Positions 52,298-64,000 of a stretch of DNA of 64,000 bases are shown in pieces. Source of the DNA: Crotophaga sulcirostris (taxonomy: Eukaryota; Chordata; Aves; Cuculiformes; Crotophagidae); assembly GCA_013397455.1 (NCBI GenBank), contig VYZB01000339.1:566923-630922 (forward strand), read 5' to 3'. The stretch's first letter is position 1, and every line of letters begins with the position of its first letter. Both the position numbers and the translations under genes were made by a program. The notes beneath the pieces are model-generated. The model did no database searches and was not told where the DNA came from. It saw only the letters and a program-made list of their open reading frames with translations.

Positions 52298-52443
52298 TCA
52301 GTTTTCATTCTGCAGAAGAGTGAAATAATCAATGTGCTGGAACTTCAAAACCTCATTTCCCCAGCTAGTCCAGCCAGGCTGTAGGTTGCGAGCAAACAAC
52401 TCCAAGCGTTCTGCATCTGGCTTGATAAACTCTGCCAGAATCG
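52298..52443 (-). CDS. METTL4: METTL4 terminal coding exon with stop codon
   Basis: This 146-nt exon begins after acceptor TTGCACAG (AG at 52445-52444). Two bases complete an Ala codon split from the previous exon. Then 47 codons lead to a TGA stop at 52300-52298. It reads ILAEFIKPDAERLELFARNL, then QPGWTSWGNEVLKFQH, and ends FTLLQNEN. The ELFAR-(N)-QPGW-SWGNE block is the conserved C-terminal signature of MT-A70 methyltransferases. A 6.15-kb intron separates it from the upstream exon. Confidence 0.95.
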
Positions 52444-55400
52444 CTGTGCAAGGAAAAAAAAAAAAAAAGATAAACATAGTGACAAAGGTACAAATAACAA
52501 TAGTAAACAAAATCTCCCTTGTGCTGCCAGTGGATGAAAAACAGCATATTTCATTAAAATGAGAGAGGCAGAAAATTAATTTCAAGGGTTTCAAACACTT
52601 GGACTATTTATAGAGAAAAAGTCATTTAAAATGTGCCCTTGAGATTCTGAACAATACTGTCAAGGCCTTCAACAGCCTTGATGTATTGGTTTTCATTTAG
52701 TAAAAGGGAATGAGGTGTCTATGTAGACAAGTTCTGAATTTTCCACTAGTATCAACCAAACACCTCCTAAAGACTCACATAACACGGGGGCAACATTTCT
52801 ATAAATTAAACAAAATAAAAATCTTCCCTAATCAAGATCACACTCTTTTCCTCCACATCTTAAATGGGATAAAAGCATTTTTTTGGAAGACAGTTGTTAA
52901 AAGGTTGAATAAACATAGCACTAAAAGGGCTATAAAAATGCAAGGACTTCTTTTTCCTCCATTCCAAACTTGGCAACTGAAGAAACATTTATATAATTGT
53001 GTTTTTTCTCTCAGTAACATAAATCTCAATTTTCCTCTACAGTTTGGCATTTTTACTGCTTAAATCAAAATAAATAGATGTCTGTTATTAATATCAATTG
53101 TGGTAACAATTATGACTGGTATTCTTGGAGTGACAGAAGAAGATCTTGCATTTCATCTGGAAAGTATTATTGCAAACAGTTTATTGTTAAACATGTTTCT
53201 AGTCATACAGAGCCATTTAGTTTGTGGCTGGGTCAAACAAATTCTTCACTAGGTTACAGGAAATAGCTACAAACATATTGTGTATAAAAATATGCATGAG
53301 AAAAGCTAAGGAGCAGCTAACACAAAGGAGGCAGAAAAAACAGCTCTACTAAAAATTACACATTAAGTTTTTATTTTTGCTATTAAGGACAAAAGAAAAA
53401 AAACTAAGAAGCCATTTTCTTTTCAAAAGGATTTCTTGGTCCCTTTGATCCCTCCCAGTGATTTCTAAATTTCTGCAGGTTAAAAATACAGCTCCTAACT
53501 CCAACATTATGTTGCTTGACTCAGTCTCTTCAGACATGATCATTTCAGAAAGCAAAGATACATCCAATCAGCATATATCAAAGTATGACAGGAAATGCTT
53601 TTCTTTTTTGTACAATCCAAGTCCTGACTTTCTGCATGGAGTATGCCAGTCATGAACTCCCTATGTGAGAGCCCAACTGATCTTGTCACGGTTTGCTCCT
53701 GTTGCAGAAAGATGAGCATCCACTTCACTTTCTACTGAGTGTTAACCAACCCCAGATGCATTTCCTACCTCACCTCTTCCAAACCTTCAAATTCATTCAA
53801 CACTTTTTCTTAAATATTTTGTAATCAGTGCTTACAGACTTTCTTGTATTTGACACGGCATATAAATCTATTCTCTTTCCCTCAATCTTTAACAAATGTC
53901 AAATGAATGTCTTGAGTTATCATCAAGGCAGCTTTTAATCTAAAAAATACTGCTACCAGCAGGAATCTTATTCTAAAAAGCTGCTTCTTTCAGAGGCAAA
54001 ATGTTTGAACAAATCTAACATTTGCAGAAACAAGTCTGGGAGGTTTAAGAGGAAAACATATGTCATGAAAGAAAATTTGCTGCATTGAACATTGCTGCTT
54101 GGTGTCACAGTAGTTCATCTGATTAGATACCATTTATGAGTACCATTGTGCAAACCCACCATATTTTAACAAAATGTGGTAAAACTTATTGTTCTTTTTC
54201 CATGTTTTATTTAGTTAGGGATTTCTGTGCACAATCTGCTGCCAACATTTTAACACAGGTCTTCCAAAAATCTATTCTCTTAATCACCTAAGAAAGACCA
54301 TATTTCTAAGAAAGACCAGGAGGCTGCACTTTTTCCATAGATGAGAAGGAAGAGACTGTAGAAAGTAAAGCTCCAAAGCTTTCAATAAGCTCTCTGGGAG
54401 CAGATCCCAACATCTGTATGACATCTTTTTGACCCTAATGGGCGTAATATCATGCATAGCTTACTGCAGAGCCCAGGCTTTATAGGACACTTTTCCCCCT
54501 CTCCATATAAAAATAAAATAGATCCATTTTATGCTTTATATTGGCTTCTAAGTTCAGAAAGCAATTATTTACGTGACAAAAGTTAATTAAGAGTATATTA
54601 TTAATGATGATCTAAGTTCTTAAAATGTATAGATTAAAAATATCATCACAGCAATAAATCCAATAACCAAAAGCAGTTTTACTAAGTACCAAAAAGTTCC
54701 ATGTCTAAGAGAATAAATTTTAAAAGCTCGCTTAGGAGACACAACCAATCTCAAAGATGGGTTCACTGAAAAGCAAAAAGTAGGTAGTCAAACAGGGTCA
54801 GTTCATCAGAAGCAGGAAGCTTGTGCCAATCTTATAATCAATTAGGTTATAGAATTTAAAAAGGAAGTCCCAGGAATCTTGCCCTCTCCTGTTGCCAGAG
54901 AGGGTGTCTTTTTTAAAGGCAGAGCTTTTTTTAAAAACAGAGACAGATTACACATAATTCAAGATCACATTACAGTATGATTTTTCATTGCTAGGTTGTA
55001 GGCATTTACATAATCACATTAAGTAGTAACTTGCACTGCAATGGAAATTATCATATCAAGAGGGCAATAACGTGGCTGTATTTTCTGGACATAAAACCTC
55101 TGGTTTCCTTAAAACAGGAAAAGACAGTGTTCACGTTATAAATTATAGTTTCTTTGTTAGGCTTTTTGTACCAGAAGACCATCTTAACACATATGGATCT
55201 GACTTGCAGGCCTTCAGCAACCTCTGGATCTTTTTCTCTGACAACATATTACAGGATCCACATCAGAAGAAAGATTAAATATCAAGTTTCTCTACAATAA
55301 GAATAGATTTAAAAAAAAAAGGAAAAAGAAAACCACACAACACATTTACTTCTATCTGCTTACAGATACCACCAACAATAAACAGCTTAAAAAGATGATA

Positions 55401-58400
55401 AATAGCTTATTACACCAGCAAGTGATAAAGAGTAAACACTACAACAAGAGGGGAACTTATAATTGGGCATCTGAGGCACTAGGAGACGTGAAACTACTAC
55501 AAAGCCAGCTGGTAAGTGTAACACTGGTCTTCTGCAAAACCCACTTCCTTCTGATATGCAATCCATCAGTCAGGCAGGATACCAGCCATACCTGCTTACT
55601 CTTAATCCCAAAGATGTACTGAACATGCATGCTGCTAAAAATGTTTAAATAAGCAAAAGGAGGAATTCTTACAACATAAGCAACAGCTTTTCCTCATCTT
55701 TCAAACTTCCGTTACCTAAATAGCAAGTTCTCCATGGCAAATTGGACACATAAAATGAAAATTACTTTGCTGGCTTATTACTGTTTAATTTGTAAAGGCA
55801 CAAAGCGAAAGAACTCATTTCATAGTAACCCTTCAAAAGACTTTGGAATGTAAAGGTCCTCATTGCCCAGCTTGTCTAAACCTTGATCAGACTAGGACCA
55901 GAAAAACATCTGAAATTCAGTACAAGAAAATGGCTTTCCATCTCTGTGTCTTTTCTGAGCTTTAAGTTAAGCCTAGATATTGATGCACCTACCAATTAGT
56001 CTAACAGTAAGGGCTCACAAGGTGCACAGGGAAAAAAAAAAGGTATTTACTTTTTATTTCCAAGAACACTTATAACACAGCCTAACAAGCCAGGGTTGCT
56101 ACAGAAGGGGGTTACTAAGATTGCGTTCTTCTGCAAAGTGGCTAGAACATAGACAAGAATTAATACCAGTGTTTCTAGACATACTCCTATATGACAATAT
56201 CATTTTCTAATAATAAATATACATACTAAAAAACTGGAGGAGAAATGGTTATAACAAGAATAATCTATAAAATAGGAAAAGGAAAAAAGGTATTTGAAGT
56301 TATGCATTACTTCACATTGTCTGTGTAACAGAATATCTTCTATGTCATTTCTAAGAGCAACATGGAATTGAATTAGGAAGAAAACCTGCTGTTATTTGAA
56401 TCAAAACCAGGAGTAATAAAATTTCATTTTAACGCATTTGCATAAAGAAGCTTAAGTACATTCACAATGACATATTAAAGCTCTAAGCATTGAACACAGC
56501 ACATGCATCACCAAAAAGCCCTACAGTCACAATTTCATGGTTAAATGCACTGTAGGAACCGAAACATCTCTTTTTGATGGCTTACTTTAATTTACATCTT
56601 TGTCTTCCCCCAGAGACATGAACTGTTATAATCAGTCATTAAGTGGGTACATATGTACCAACATACAGCCTTTATAGTAGTAACAAGAAATAAAGTGCCA
56701 GACAGCATCAATAAATACTAATATTTTTGGCTTTGTTACTACTTAAACAAAGCATAAAGAATACATGTGACTCATCAAGTGTCCTTCTCCCCCATCACCA
56801 AATCTCTGCTTCTGTTCAAATTTCTTCTGAATCACTCTAGGATGTAGCTCAGCTGCTCTCTACTGGCCACTTGAGAATATGTCTGATAACCCTTTCACAA
56901 CGCTGAAGTCAAAGCATCAACAATTAGTCTTATGGTCTACCTTTCCACTCTGTAACCAAATTCTGAATGGAGGTGACAATATTTTGGGGTACACGTGGAT
57001 TTTTATAAAAACCTTATAAATCACTGATATTGCTCATGTGGTATCAAAACTTACGAAACATATAAATTAGCACAGACAATTTCTTTCAAAACCCATTCAG
57101 GATTTTCATTTACAAAAGATTCTCCAATATGGTTTCTAGATTCTGTCCTATAAAAGAATTGTTCTTGATCTTTATAATACATACTAGATCTTTACAATAC
57201 ATACAAACTGCTGTTCTGCACCCTTGGATACCTCACAAGTTTACTGTTTGTGTCCAAGTGTGCTGCTAAGTATTGGTTTTCTGAAAAGGCTGTAGGTGGC
57301 TGCCTCACAAATTCCTACCCTACCATTCATTAGCTTAAATCAACACACATATTTCCTGCTGCAGCCCTAATTCTTAAAAACGTGGCTTCAGAACTGCAAA
57401 ACGATCCTTGTAGAATCCTTTAATTTTTAGCTAAACAAAGTATGTGCCTTCCACTAGTTTTACAACAGGTATATACATACACATACATTACTTCAATAAA
57501 TACAAGGCCCAAAATACAGATTTTAGAGCCTCCCTAAATGTGTAACAGCTGTCCAGATCAGCTTCCTAACTAAAACTGTTCTGGCCCTTGGAAAGAGAAA
57601 AAGGAAAGCACGTAAGCGAAGCAAACTGTGATGCCTTGTCTCTCCAACTTCATTATGTATTTCTACTACTTGCCTTTTCTGATGCGATCACATAGCACCC
57701 ACACACACCTGGAATATCTGTAGATTCATCATGAGTTTTCCCCTTAGGGGAGGATGAAACCAGTTTTATGAGAGGGATTAATTATGTTTCTCACCATAGC
57801 ATTGTAAGGCACTCAGGTGCTATAATGAAAGTAGTACAATTTCCTATTGATGAAAGTTGGCAAAATAAGAGTGCTCCAGAAAAATGTGTAAAAGATAAGA
57901 TATCACACAGAAAAATTAAAATCCTTTGGACTAAACTCTGAAAACTTGAATTCATACTTACATCTACTGACTAGCTAGAGTTACTGCATCAATTTAAGTA
58001 AACTAAATACAGCTCTTCAGAAATAAGAATGCATGTCTTATTTGTTGTCTACTGTTAACAGTTTTAAAATAATTAAGTTTTTTGATTTAAAGGTACAATC
58101 GTACTGCAGGTGCATAAGTAACTAATGCAGAAATAAAAACATTTTTTTTAGGATGACGTAATAAAGAAAGATTTCTGGTTTTATTAACTAAGAAGAAGAT
58201 ATCCTAATTTATATATATTCACAAAGTGGTGCCCCCCCAAGGCGCTTTAGGTCATTTGGCATAACTTCATACAAATAGTAAACTGTTTCTGCAGCATTTC
58301 AAAAACAAATTGAAAAAATGTACCTTTTTTTTTTTTACATGTCTACCCAAAATAGCTACACAATAATGCATTAAGTTCTACTTTTCATGCTTATTTTTAA

Positions 58401-61400
58401 GGGACTAAGACTTAAGAGCCTGATATCATTTTCAGAAATGTTGAGGAAGCACAAGAGCTGTTGAGCAAAATTGCTTAGCATACAGAAAATAAAGGCATTT
58501 CACATACATAAATATATCTCATTCTAGGTACATCATTTCAGATATCCAAGTACAACGTCCTACAGAAACATTACATATTAACAAAAACATACCAGTAAGA
58601 GGGGGTTTATGTGAATGTAGACTGCAGGGTATGCTGACAATTAACTTATGTTCTGGAATTGGAAGTACATCTTCAGATTTCCTGTCATATAAATCAGAAG
58701 AAGAAAAGAAGTGTCAGAATGAATACTACCAAAGGTGATGCTGCAGCTCTCACAGAGCTATTGCAGATGGGAGGTAACACACCGAAGTTAAATGTTGCTC
58801 AGTCATAATATATAAAAGGACAGTTTATGAAATCACTGAGGCTTTAGACAAAACGTGGTTAAAAATAGCCATACAAAGCCACTAAGAGTAGTGCTGTATG
58901 TTTTCCTATGTAGAAAAACACCAGCATTCCCAAAATTGTGTCAGCCTGTGTGTCAAGGACTCTAAGGACTCATGGTCCAAGAGAATCTGTCAAAGGAAGG
59001 TGTGTCCATGGGGCTTTTATCTAACGCAGTCTCCCAGCACGGGTGGATATAATGTACAAAGGTTTCTGTCCCTTAATCTCACTAAAGCACTCCCTCATCC
59101 CAAAGTTAATAAGGCTATTTTTAGGTCCAAAATCAGCCAAAAGATGACACCAAGAGAAGATATTGGGACATTATACTGTACAATGAACAAGTCATAAATA
59201 TACAGAGAGAATCCTAGCAGTCTTAGAAAAGACATTCAACATAAGTAGCCTGGCATACCTTAAGGCTTCCTCTTCGCCTCCTTGAACTCTCCCCAGTACA
59301 AGAACTTCATAGGGTTTTTTGTGTAAAGAATCCAAAGGCAATACAAATTCTCCAGCCCTAGTAATCTGACATAAAGGAATTAAAAATTGGACATAAAAAG
59401 CTTCCACTGTGTATGATTGAGACATTTGCTTTGATAAAAAGGAAGATACTGACGATATCATACCTTTCAAATACAAAAGCACAATAATAAATAGACAAAT
59501 GATAAGAATATAAAGTGTCATAGTGCAAGCCCCCTCAGTCTCCAAGAAAGCAGTAAAACAAACTCAGAACTTACTTTTACCCAGTGCCACTCAGCAAGTG
59601 TTTTCACAGACCAATGAGGATAAAGTTCATCCTTAACAAAACGTAAGTGCTTCTGTCTGTTAGTTACCCACGTGACTACAAGACAATTTCGAGTAGCTAG
59701 TGCTGGTACAGGAATCTGCTTGATTTGCCATGAAGATAAGTAGCAGTATCTATATGCCAATACAGTGAGAAAGCAAGTTAGCATACACCAAATAAAAAAA
59801 AATTGCAAAGTAACACAAATGGATAAAGAAATTACACAGCCAAGACATTACAGGAATTATCGCCTGACAACACAGGTCATAAAAACGGATCAAGGCTGAC
59901 ACCCAGTGGCAAAATATGACAGATTCTGATATAAAATCATTAGTGTATGTACTTAAGTTTTGCTGAGCAGAACCTTTAACTACATATTTCTATTATTCCC
60001 TCAAATAAAGTATTATGAGTTGTGATTCTGAAGAAGTCTAAAAGCCCACATTTAATTTAAGAACTGTCATATGTAATTCAATACTCTCATCTTTATGCCA
60101 GAACAAAGCTATTTAGTGAAAAGCAGCTCTTTCGTCAATATAACATTATTCACTTTTCATAATAAGCAATCTCTCTTTCAAATGAAAACGACAAGTGAGT
60201 CATTTACAAATCCAAGGGCAACATTAATTTGACTGGCAAGTTAAAGGTCATAAAAGAGTAATCACTTCTCCAATTATTTGCAGAAGGTATTCATTATTTT
60301 TATATTACTGTTCGTGGTAAAAGTTCTCTGGGTTATTCAGAACAGTTCTGCATATTTTTGAGCTAACTGTATGCCACATCGTTGAATACAGTATGCTTTC
60401 CAGATTCAGTCCTGTTCTACCACCTAGCATCTCATGATGCTATTCTACACTTCTAGCAAGTTGCAATTTGTGGAACCTACATGTTTCAACATTCAAAACA
60501 TTGGCACACGGCCTACTGGAACTGACAGCCACCATCTGGGTACCTGGGATCTCTATTTCATAGAATCGTACAATGCCAGGTTGGAAGGGACCTCTAGGAT
60601 CATCTGGTCCAACCTTCTTAGGTGATGTACAGTTTAAATGAGATGGCCCAGCATCCTATCAAGCTGAGCCTTAAAGGTGTCCAGTGTAGAGGAATCTGCC
60701 ACTTCCCTGAGGAGATTATTCCAGTGTTTAACTGTTCTCATCGTGAAAAACTGTCTTCTGGAATCCAATAGGAATTTCCCCAAAGCAACTTACACCCATT
60801 AACCCATGACTTTTCCATGTGACTCCTTACAAAAAGGGAGTCTCCATCCTCTTGGCAGACATGCTTTATGTACTGGTACATGGTAATAAGGTCTGCCCTA
60901 AGCCTTCTCCTCTCAAGGCTGAACAAGCCCCTTTCTCTCAGCTATTTAATGCAACAGTGAAAACAACAGTGAGAAACAGGTAACAAGGCTAAAATCCACA
61001 ATACCTCCTGGGCTAGCCTGCCTAAAGGAAACAAGATTCACAACCCAGATGTTTACTGCTTAATGAAGGTTAGCCATCAACAAGGTAACCTACAGCAATC
61101 ATAGAAAATACAGGCAAAAAGTGGAAGAGCTAAGGGAGAGAGGTTTTGCTGGCTAATTCATGCTTGTGAATAACTAAAATTTTCCTTTGATTATCTTGCA
61201 CAGTTAAGAAATACACTTCAATGAGTTAAACTCTGCCTTTCTACAGGGATTTCAAACTAAAAATCTACTAATCAGTCTCTGCAACTTCAAATTATGTCTA
61301 CATAACAAGCTCAGAAGTTAAGAGTAGACATTCCAGAATGTTGCAAGGCCATTATTTCCTATCTGCCCTTCCTTCACACAGATACAATTCTATGGTAATC

Positions 61401-62076
61401 AAGAGAGCATAAGCCTGGTATTACTCAGTGGAGAAGGAAGCCCATAAGCTTTTAAGTTAATGACTACATAAACGCCAGTACCCAGAAATTTCCTATTGCA
61501 GCTGAGGATTTTACTGCCGCATTATCACTTTCTCTCTTCTGACCATCAGACTGAAGTTCAAACTACAGCTCAAATTAAAAAAAATTAAAAATTAAAAAAC
61601 TAAAACTTATAAATTGAACCTCAGACCTAGAAATACTTCATCTACATACCTTTATGCCCGCTAAAGAAATCCTGATAATTTCAAATTAAATCTGCATGAT
61701 CTTGGCCTTACAAAACAGCTGACTCCAGGCTTTCCTTATAAGTCTCAAGGACTAACATTCTCTCATCAGTTAGGTAATTTCAGCTCTACTCTTTCAAATA
61801 TTTTGTATGCAAAGTATCCAAGCCATTTCAGAAAAATCCTTGAGACATTTAATAGACTTTAAGGTAGGCATGTGTCAAAATATTTGCTTGTTTAAGCTAC
61901 AGTCTCACGGTTATATTGGTCTTGGATTGAAATGGTATATTGAAATGTTAATTAACCTTTGTAAGCTAAGATGATGACGTTTGTTTGATTTTTCTATGAA
62001 ATTTACCTGTTACTCCTCTTAACAGACTTATTCTCCCATGGTGGATCAATCACAATTACATCATATTTTTTCTTGT
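52298..62076 (-). CDS. METTL4: METTL4 (N6-adenine methyltransferase), 3' part of gene, five coding exons
   Basis: This is the C-terminal catalytic half of METTL4, an MT-A70-family enzyme that uses S-adenosylmethionine to methylate adenine N6. The literature assigns it internal m6Am in U2 snRNA and adenine methylation in mitochondrial DNA. On the minus strand, join 62076-62007, 59749-59575, 59365-59259, 58681-58593 and 52443-52298. That is 587 nt, with phases fitting at every junction (70, 175, 107, 89 and 146 nt) and all four internal introns GT..AG. The MT-A70 catalytic DPPW motif is intact at 62047-62036. Family blocks follow in order: KSVKRSNR, VTWVTNRQKHLRF, AEWHWVK, LDSLHKKPYE, LPIPEHKLIVS and ELFARNLQPGWTSWGNE. 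About 195 of roughly 470 residues are present. The N-terminal exons and promoter must lie beyond 64000, because I found no matching exon in 62077-64000. No frameshift or in-frame stop is seen, so the gene appears functional. Confidence 0.95.
52444..58592 (-). other. METTL4: METTL4 last intron (6.15 kb)
   Basis: This large GT..AG intron lies between the LPIPEHK exon and the terminal exon. It is AT-rich with short A/T runs, for example at 56031-56042 and 58326-58336. I see no repeat copy I can name and no coding exon. A CTCF-like motif lies at 56855-56869 (see findings). Confidence 0.8.
58593..58681 (-). CDS. METTL4: METTL4 exon, LPIPEHKLIVS block
   Basis: This 89-nt exon runs from acceptor TGACAG (AG at 58683-58682) to donor ACTG/GTATGT (GT at 58592-58591). 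It supplies one base to finish a codon, 29 codons, and one base carried over to the last exon. The peptide reads KSEDVLPIPEHKLIVSIPCS and then LHSHKPPLT, closely matching the vertebrate family. It is too short to stand out as an ORF and was placed by homology and splice sites. Confidence 0.92.
59259..59365 (-). CDS. METTL4: METTL4 exon, LDS-HKKPYE block
   Basis: This 107-nt exon runs from acceptor GTCAG (AG at 59367-59366) to donor AAG/GTATGC (GT at 59258-59257). It contains 35 codons plus two bases. The peptide begins ITRAGEFVLPLDSLHKKPYE and ends LGRVQGGEEEALR, where the last Arg codon is completed by the first base of the next exon. The conserved H-K-P-Y-E run is an MT-A70 family signature. 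The acidic GGEEEA stretch falls where the protein varies most between vertebrates. Confidence 0.93.
59575..59749 (-). CDS. METTL4: METTL4 exon, core methyltransferase fold
   Basis: This 175-nt exon follows an acceptor ATATAG (AG at 59751-59750) and ends at donor AAA/GTAAGT (GT at 59574-59573). It carries one base of a split codon and then 58 complete codons. The translation includes YCYLSSWQIKQIPVPAL, VTWVTNRQKHLRFVK and AEWHWVK, all collinear with vertebrate METTL4. Reading past the donor gives unrelated residues and then a stop, so the GTAAGT donor defines the boundary. Intron phase is 0 at the 3' end. Confidence 0.95.
59750..62006 (-). other. METTL4: METTL4 intron containing a CR1 fragment
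   Basis: This 2.26-kb GT..AG intron lies between the DPPW exon and the RYCYL exon. It contains a CR1 fragment at 60558-60940 lying in the same orientation as the gene. The remainder is AT-rich with no recognised feature. The smaller METTL4 introns in the window are 58682-59258 and 59366-59574; they hold nothing notable. Confidence 0.8.
60558..60940 (-). mobile_element. CR1 LINE, 3' fragment (5'-truncated)
   Basis: Read on the minus strand, this is the C-terminal end of the CR1 reverse-transcriptase ORF plus the 3' UTR. It begins with a FSLERRRLRADLITMYQYIK-type stretch (about 60926-60865). It ends in the conserved tail that appears on the plus strand as GGTTGGAAGGGACCTCTAGG, preceded by CATAGAATCG. 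It has the usual 5' truncation. The reading frame is degraded, so it is not active. It sits inside a METTL4 intron in the gene's own orientation. Confidence 0.9.
62007..62076 (-). CDS. METTL4: METTL4 exon with catalytic DPPW motif
   Basis: This 70-nt exon lies between an acceptor (TTCGCAG, ending at 62077) and a donor (CAG/GTAAAT, GT at 62006-62005). It starts with the last two bases of a split codon and ends with two bases (AG) that complete an Arg codon in the next exon. It reads KKKYDVIVIDPPWENKSVKR followed by SN. DPPW is the adenine-methylating active-site motif of MT-A70 enzymes, held at the S-adenosylmethionine pocket. The hydrophobic strand DVIVI before it is the usual beta strand leading into the motif. 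It is the most 5' METTL4 exon I can find in the window. Confidence 0.93.
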
Positions 62077-64000
62077 CTGCGAAGTGAAATTACAAAAAAA
62101 AAAAAAGACACCAGTAAGTTAGTTTCGAAAAAAATCTACTACTTAAAATTGATAAAGGCTTAGCTACTCATATCCAGACAACATTTATATGGCCAATTAT
62201 ACAGCAAAACCATAACTATCTTCTGTTCTTTCCTAATAACAAGTTAAAAGGTTTCTAGCATGCTCGTTTTAATTCAGATAATCATATAATTCAAAGACTT
62301 TTAGGTTGATTACCTAATGAAAGGATGTTTATGTGATCTGTTTCAGATCACTACAAGAAACTTTGAACATCTTGGAGACTTTCAGAAAAAAAAAAATGAT
62401 AGCAGAGTGCAAGTCTCGGAGATTAGAAATTTTCCAAGCAAAAGCTATGTAATAAGGCACCCAGCTGAGCGAAAGGCTGCAGCTCTGAACAGATTCCTGT
62501 CCTGTTTATCTTTCAGCAGGTCAACTAGGACACACATAGCTCCAAATCAGCCCTGGAAAACTGCATTTTTCAGAGGTGGAAGTGAGGAGAGACAGATAGC
62601 TAGACTCAATGTGTGAAATGGAAATTAATGGACAAGAGGAAAAGAACTGAAAGAGTTTTCATGGAAGAAGCCGAGTTTACTGTTTACTGTTGTTGGAGGA
62701 CAGAAGACACAGCATATGTGCACAAAAAAAAAAGACTCTGCAATTTTATTCTTTCCAAAGAACATATTTGTTCCTTCACTGAGACTGATGCTAGTTACTT
62801 AAATAGCTAATAAGAACAGCTGACTAATATTTAATGCCCATTAAATACACTTGCTACATCTTATTCTTTTATTACCATTGGAGATGTTACCCTAAAAGTC
62901 ATTTCTTGCTATCAGGAAGGAATACTTCTCCTTTGGCAGGTGAAAGGTAAGAAGAAAAATACTAATTAAAATGACTTCCTCAAATTAAAAAGAAAAATCT
63001 GAAGTCATGGCATTATATTAATATTCACCGTTGGTTATTTAAAAAGCATTTCCACAAATTTCTCGGATTGCTCTCTGATTTCTGGAAGAATCCAAACTTA
63101 CTACATGCACAGCAGTGATTCAGAAAACAATGACCTTTCTTCTTTCATAAAGTTGAAAGAAGTAACAGGCTAAAACCTGGACTTCAAATATAAAATCAAT
63201 ATTTGGATAACAAGATTCCACCTCCCACATGTCTTCTTAATTAAAAAAAAGAAAATAAAAAAAGTCAGTGAGTATCCTTGTTTCATATTAGAAGAGAGAA
63301 AACATAGGTAAATAACAAATCTAAAATTACTGATTAGAGGGCAGAGGAGCAATCCCCAGCTCTTGTTCAAGGGTAACATTTGTCTTATAAGACTGTCAGA
63401 AAAAGCTTAGCTGCTGCTAATAACAGGTTTACAGTTGGACTTCATGACCTTAAAGGTCTTTTCCAACCTAAGTAATTCTGTGATTCTGTGAGTAATGATG
63501 ATGAAGGTCAAACTGAAAGCTAATGGAATGGTGAAGTACAGTGAAGCCAGTCACACGGTGTCAGCTTAAAGTTCTCCGCATGGCCCATTAAGGCTGGGGA
63601 TACTGGTTTGGATTGCTTTTCATTTACTTTTAGAGGAGTTAATTCTAAAATCCCACCACTTCCCTACCACTGATTTTGACTTAAACCAATACTCTCAGCT
63701 ATGAAATGTAGCAGCTGAGAAGTCAACTCATGTTTGCTACTCATGGTCTTGCTAAAGTGGTGTTTACCTCCAGCACGGGTGCAGCAGCCTCTCAAACTTG
63801 TCTTCTCCAGGGGACACCAGGGCTGGTTTCACAATTAGTTTAGGTCAATCTAAATAGACCCTGCTGCTGAACAGGATGAATCTGTAAGCAATTCCTTGCT
63901 CTAAGGCATATAATATCATGCTTCTCCCACCTAAACTAGCTAAAAAAAGAAGACAGCAAGAACACCACCCCAGCAGCAGCATGGACTTATCTATGCTAAA
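62077..64000 (-). other. METTL4: METTL4 upstream intron, incomplete
   Basis: This sequence lies upstream of the DPPW exon. I looked on the minus strand for the preceding METTL4 exon, which encodes the region just N-terminal of the DVIVIDPPW strand, and found none. The segment therefore appears to be one intron running off the window. It holds an A-run at 62094-62106 and a CR1 tail at 63431-63491. The open frames here (62317-62616, 62613-62810, 63170-63379) resemble no protein I know. Confidence 0.6.
63431..63491 (+). mobile_element. CR1 LINE 3' tail fragment
   Basis: This short plus-strand CR1 terminus reads TGGACTTCATGACCTTAAAG, then a TTTTCCAACCTAAGTAATTC block and GTGATTCTGTGAG. This matches the universal CR1 3' end, which finishes in ATTCTGTGATTCTGTG octamer-type repeats. 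Only about 60 bp are present, so it is a severely 5'-truncated insertion in a METTL4 intron. Confidence 0.85.

Noticed and set aside
62317..62810. Two plus-strand ORFs opposite METTL4 as an antisense gene
   Set aside because: They lie in a METTL4 intron, include poly-A-derived KKK runs, and resemble no protein.
1..64000. CRISPR arrays, rRNA, tRNA or bacterial operon structure
   Set aside because: No regularly spaced direct repeats, no rRNA-like blocks and no cloverleaf with tRNA box A/B motifs seen; the window is vertebrate nuclear DNA.

Overview
The window looks like bird nuclear DNA. It is AT-rich and sparse in genes. It contains several copies of the CR1 LINE family, which dominates avian genomes, including three characteristic CR1 3' ends with ATTCTGTGATTCT-type tails. 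It also holds LTR-like blocks of endogenous-retrovirus type, and the 3' half of one spliced vertebrate gene. There is no bacterial-style gene packing. Nearly all open reading frames longer than 60 codons are chance frames or CR1 remnants.

The only gene I can support is METTL4, an MT-A70-family N6-adenine methyltransferase, on the minus strand at the right end. Five coding exons (62076-62007, 59749-59575, 59365-59259, 58681-58593, 52443-52298) join in phase with GT..AG introns. They encode the last ~195 residues, from just before the catalytic DPPW motif to the stop codon. The 5' exons and promoter lie beyond position 64000. A candidate poly(A) signal sits ~95 nt after the stop. The introns hold a CR1 fragment (60558-60940) and a CR1 tail (63431-63491).

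Positions 1-52000 are intergenic as far as I can read. From left to right: a GC-rich unidentified block (1775-2260); a probable solo LTR (about 2641-3601) with U3 tandem repeats, a TATA box and an unusual run of hairpins just before the poly(A) signal; a second ERV/LTR-like block (6340-7030); scattered old CR1/L3 pieces (7752-7848, 10565-10925, 18905-19100); a CR1 5' portion with ORF1 and endonuclease remnants (13211-14270); unidentified GC-rich blocks (20085-20480, 38226-38700); and a CR1 cluster (44892-48771). This desert also contains candidate regulatory DNA: two strong RFX X-box motifs 99 bp apart near 34.1-34.25 kb, three exact POU octamers within 380 bp near 37.0-37.4 kb, and a POU/forkhead near-palindrome at 44.16 kb. 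In human, METTL4 lies on 18p11.32 on the far side of a large gene-poor interval from ADCYAP1, which would fit long-range enhancers here. That part is inference.

I found no CRISPR array, rRNA, tRNA or clearly new multi-gene system. The most promising leads are the X-box pair, the LTR hairpin array, and one unidentified 96-codon minus-strand ORF at 17135-17425.
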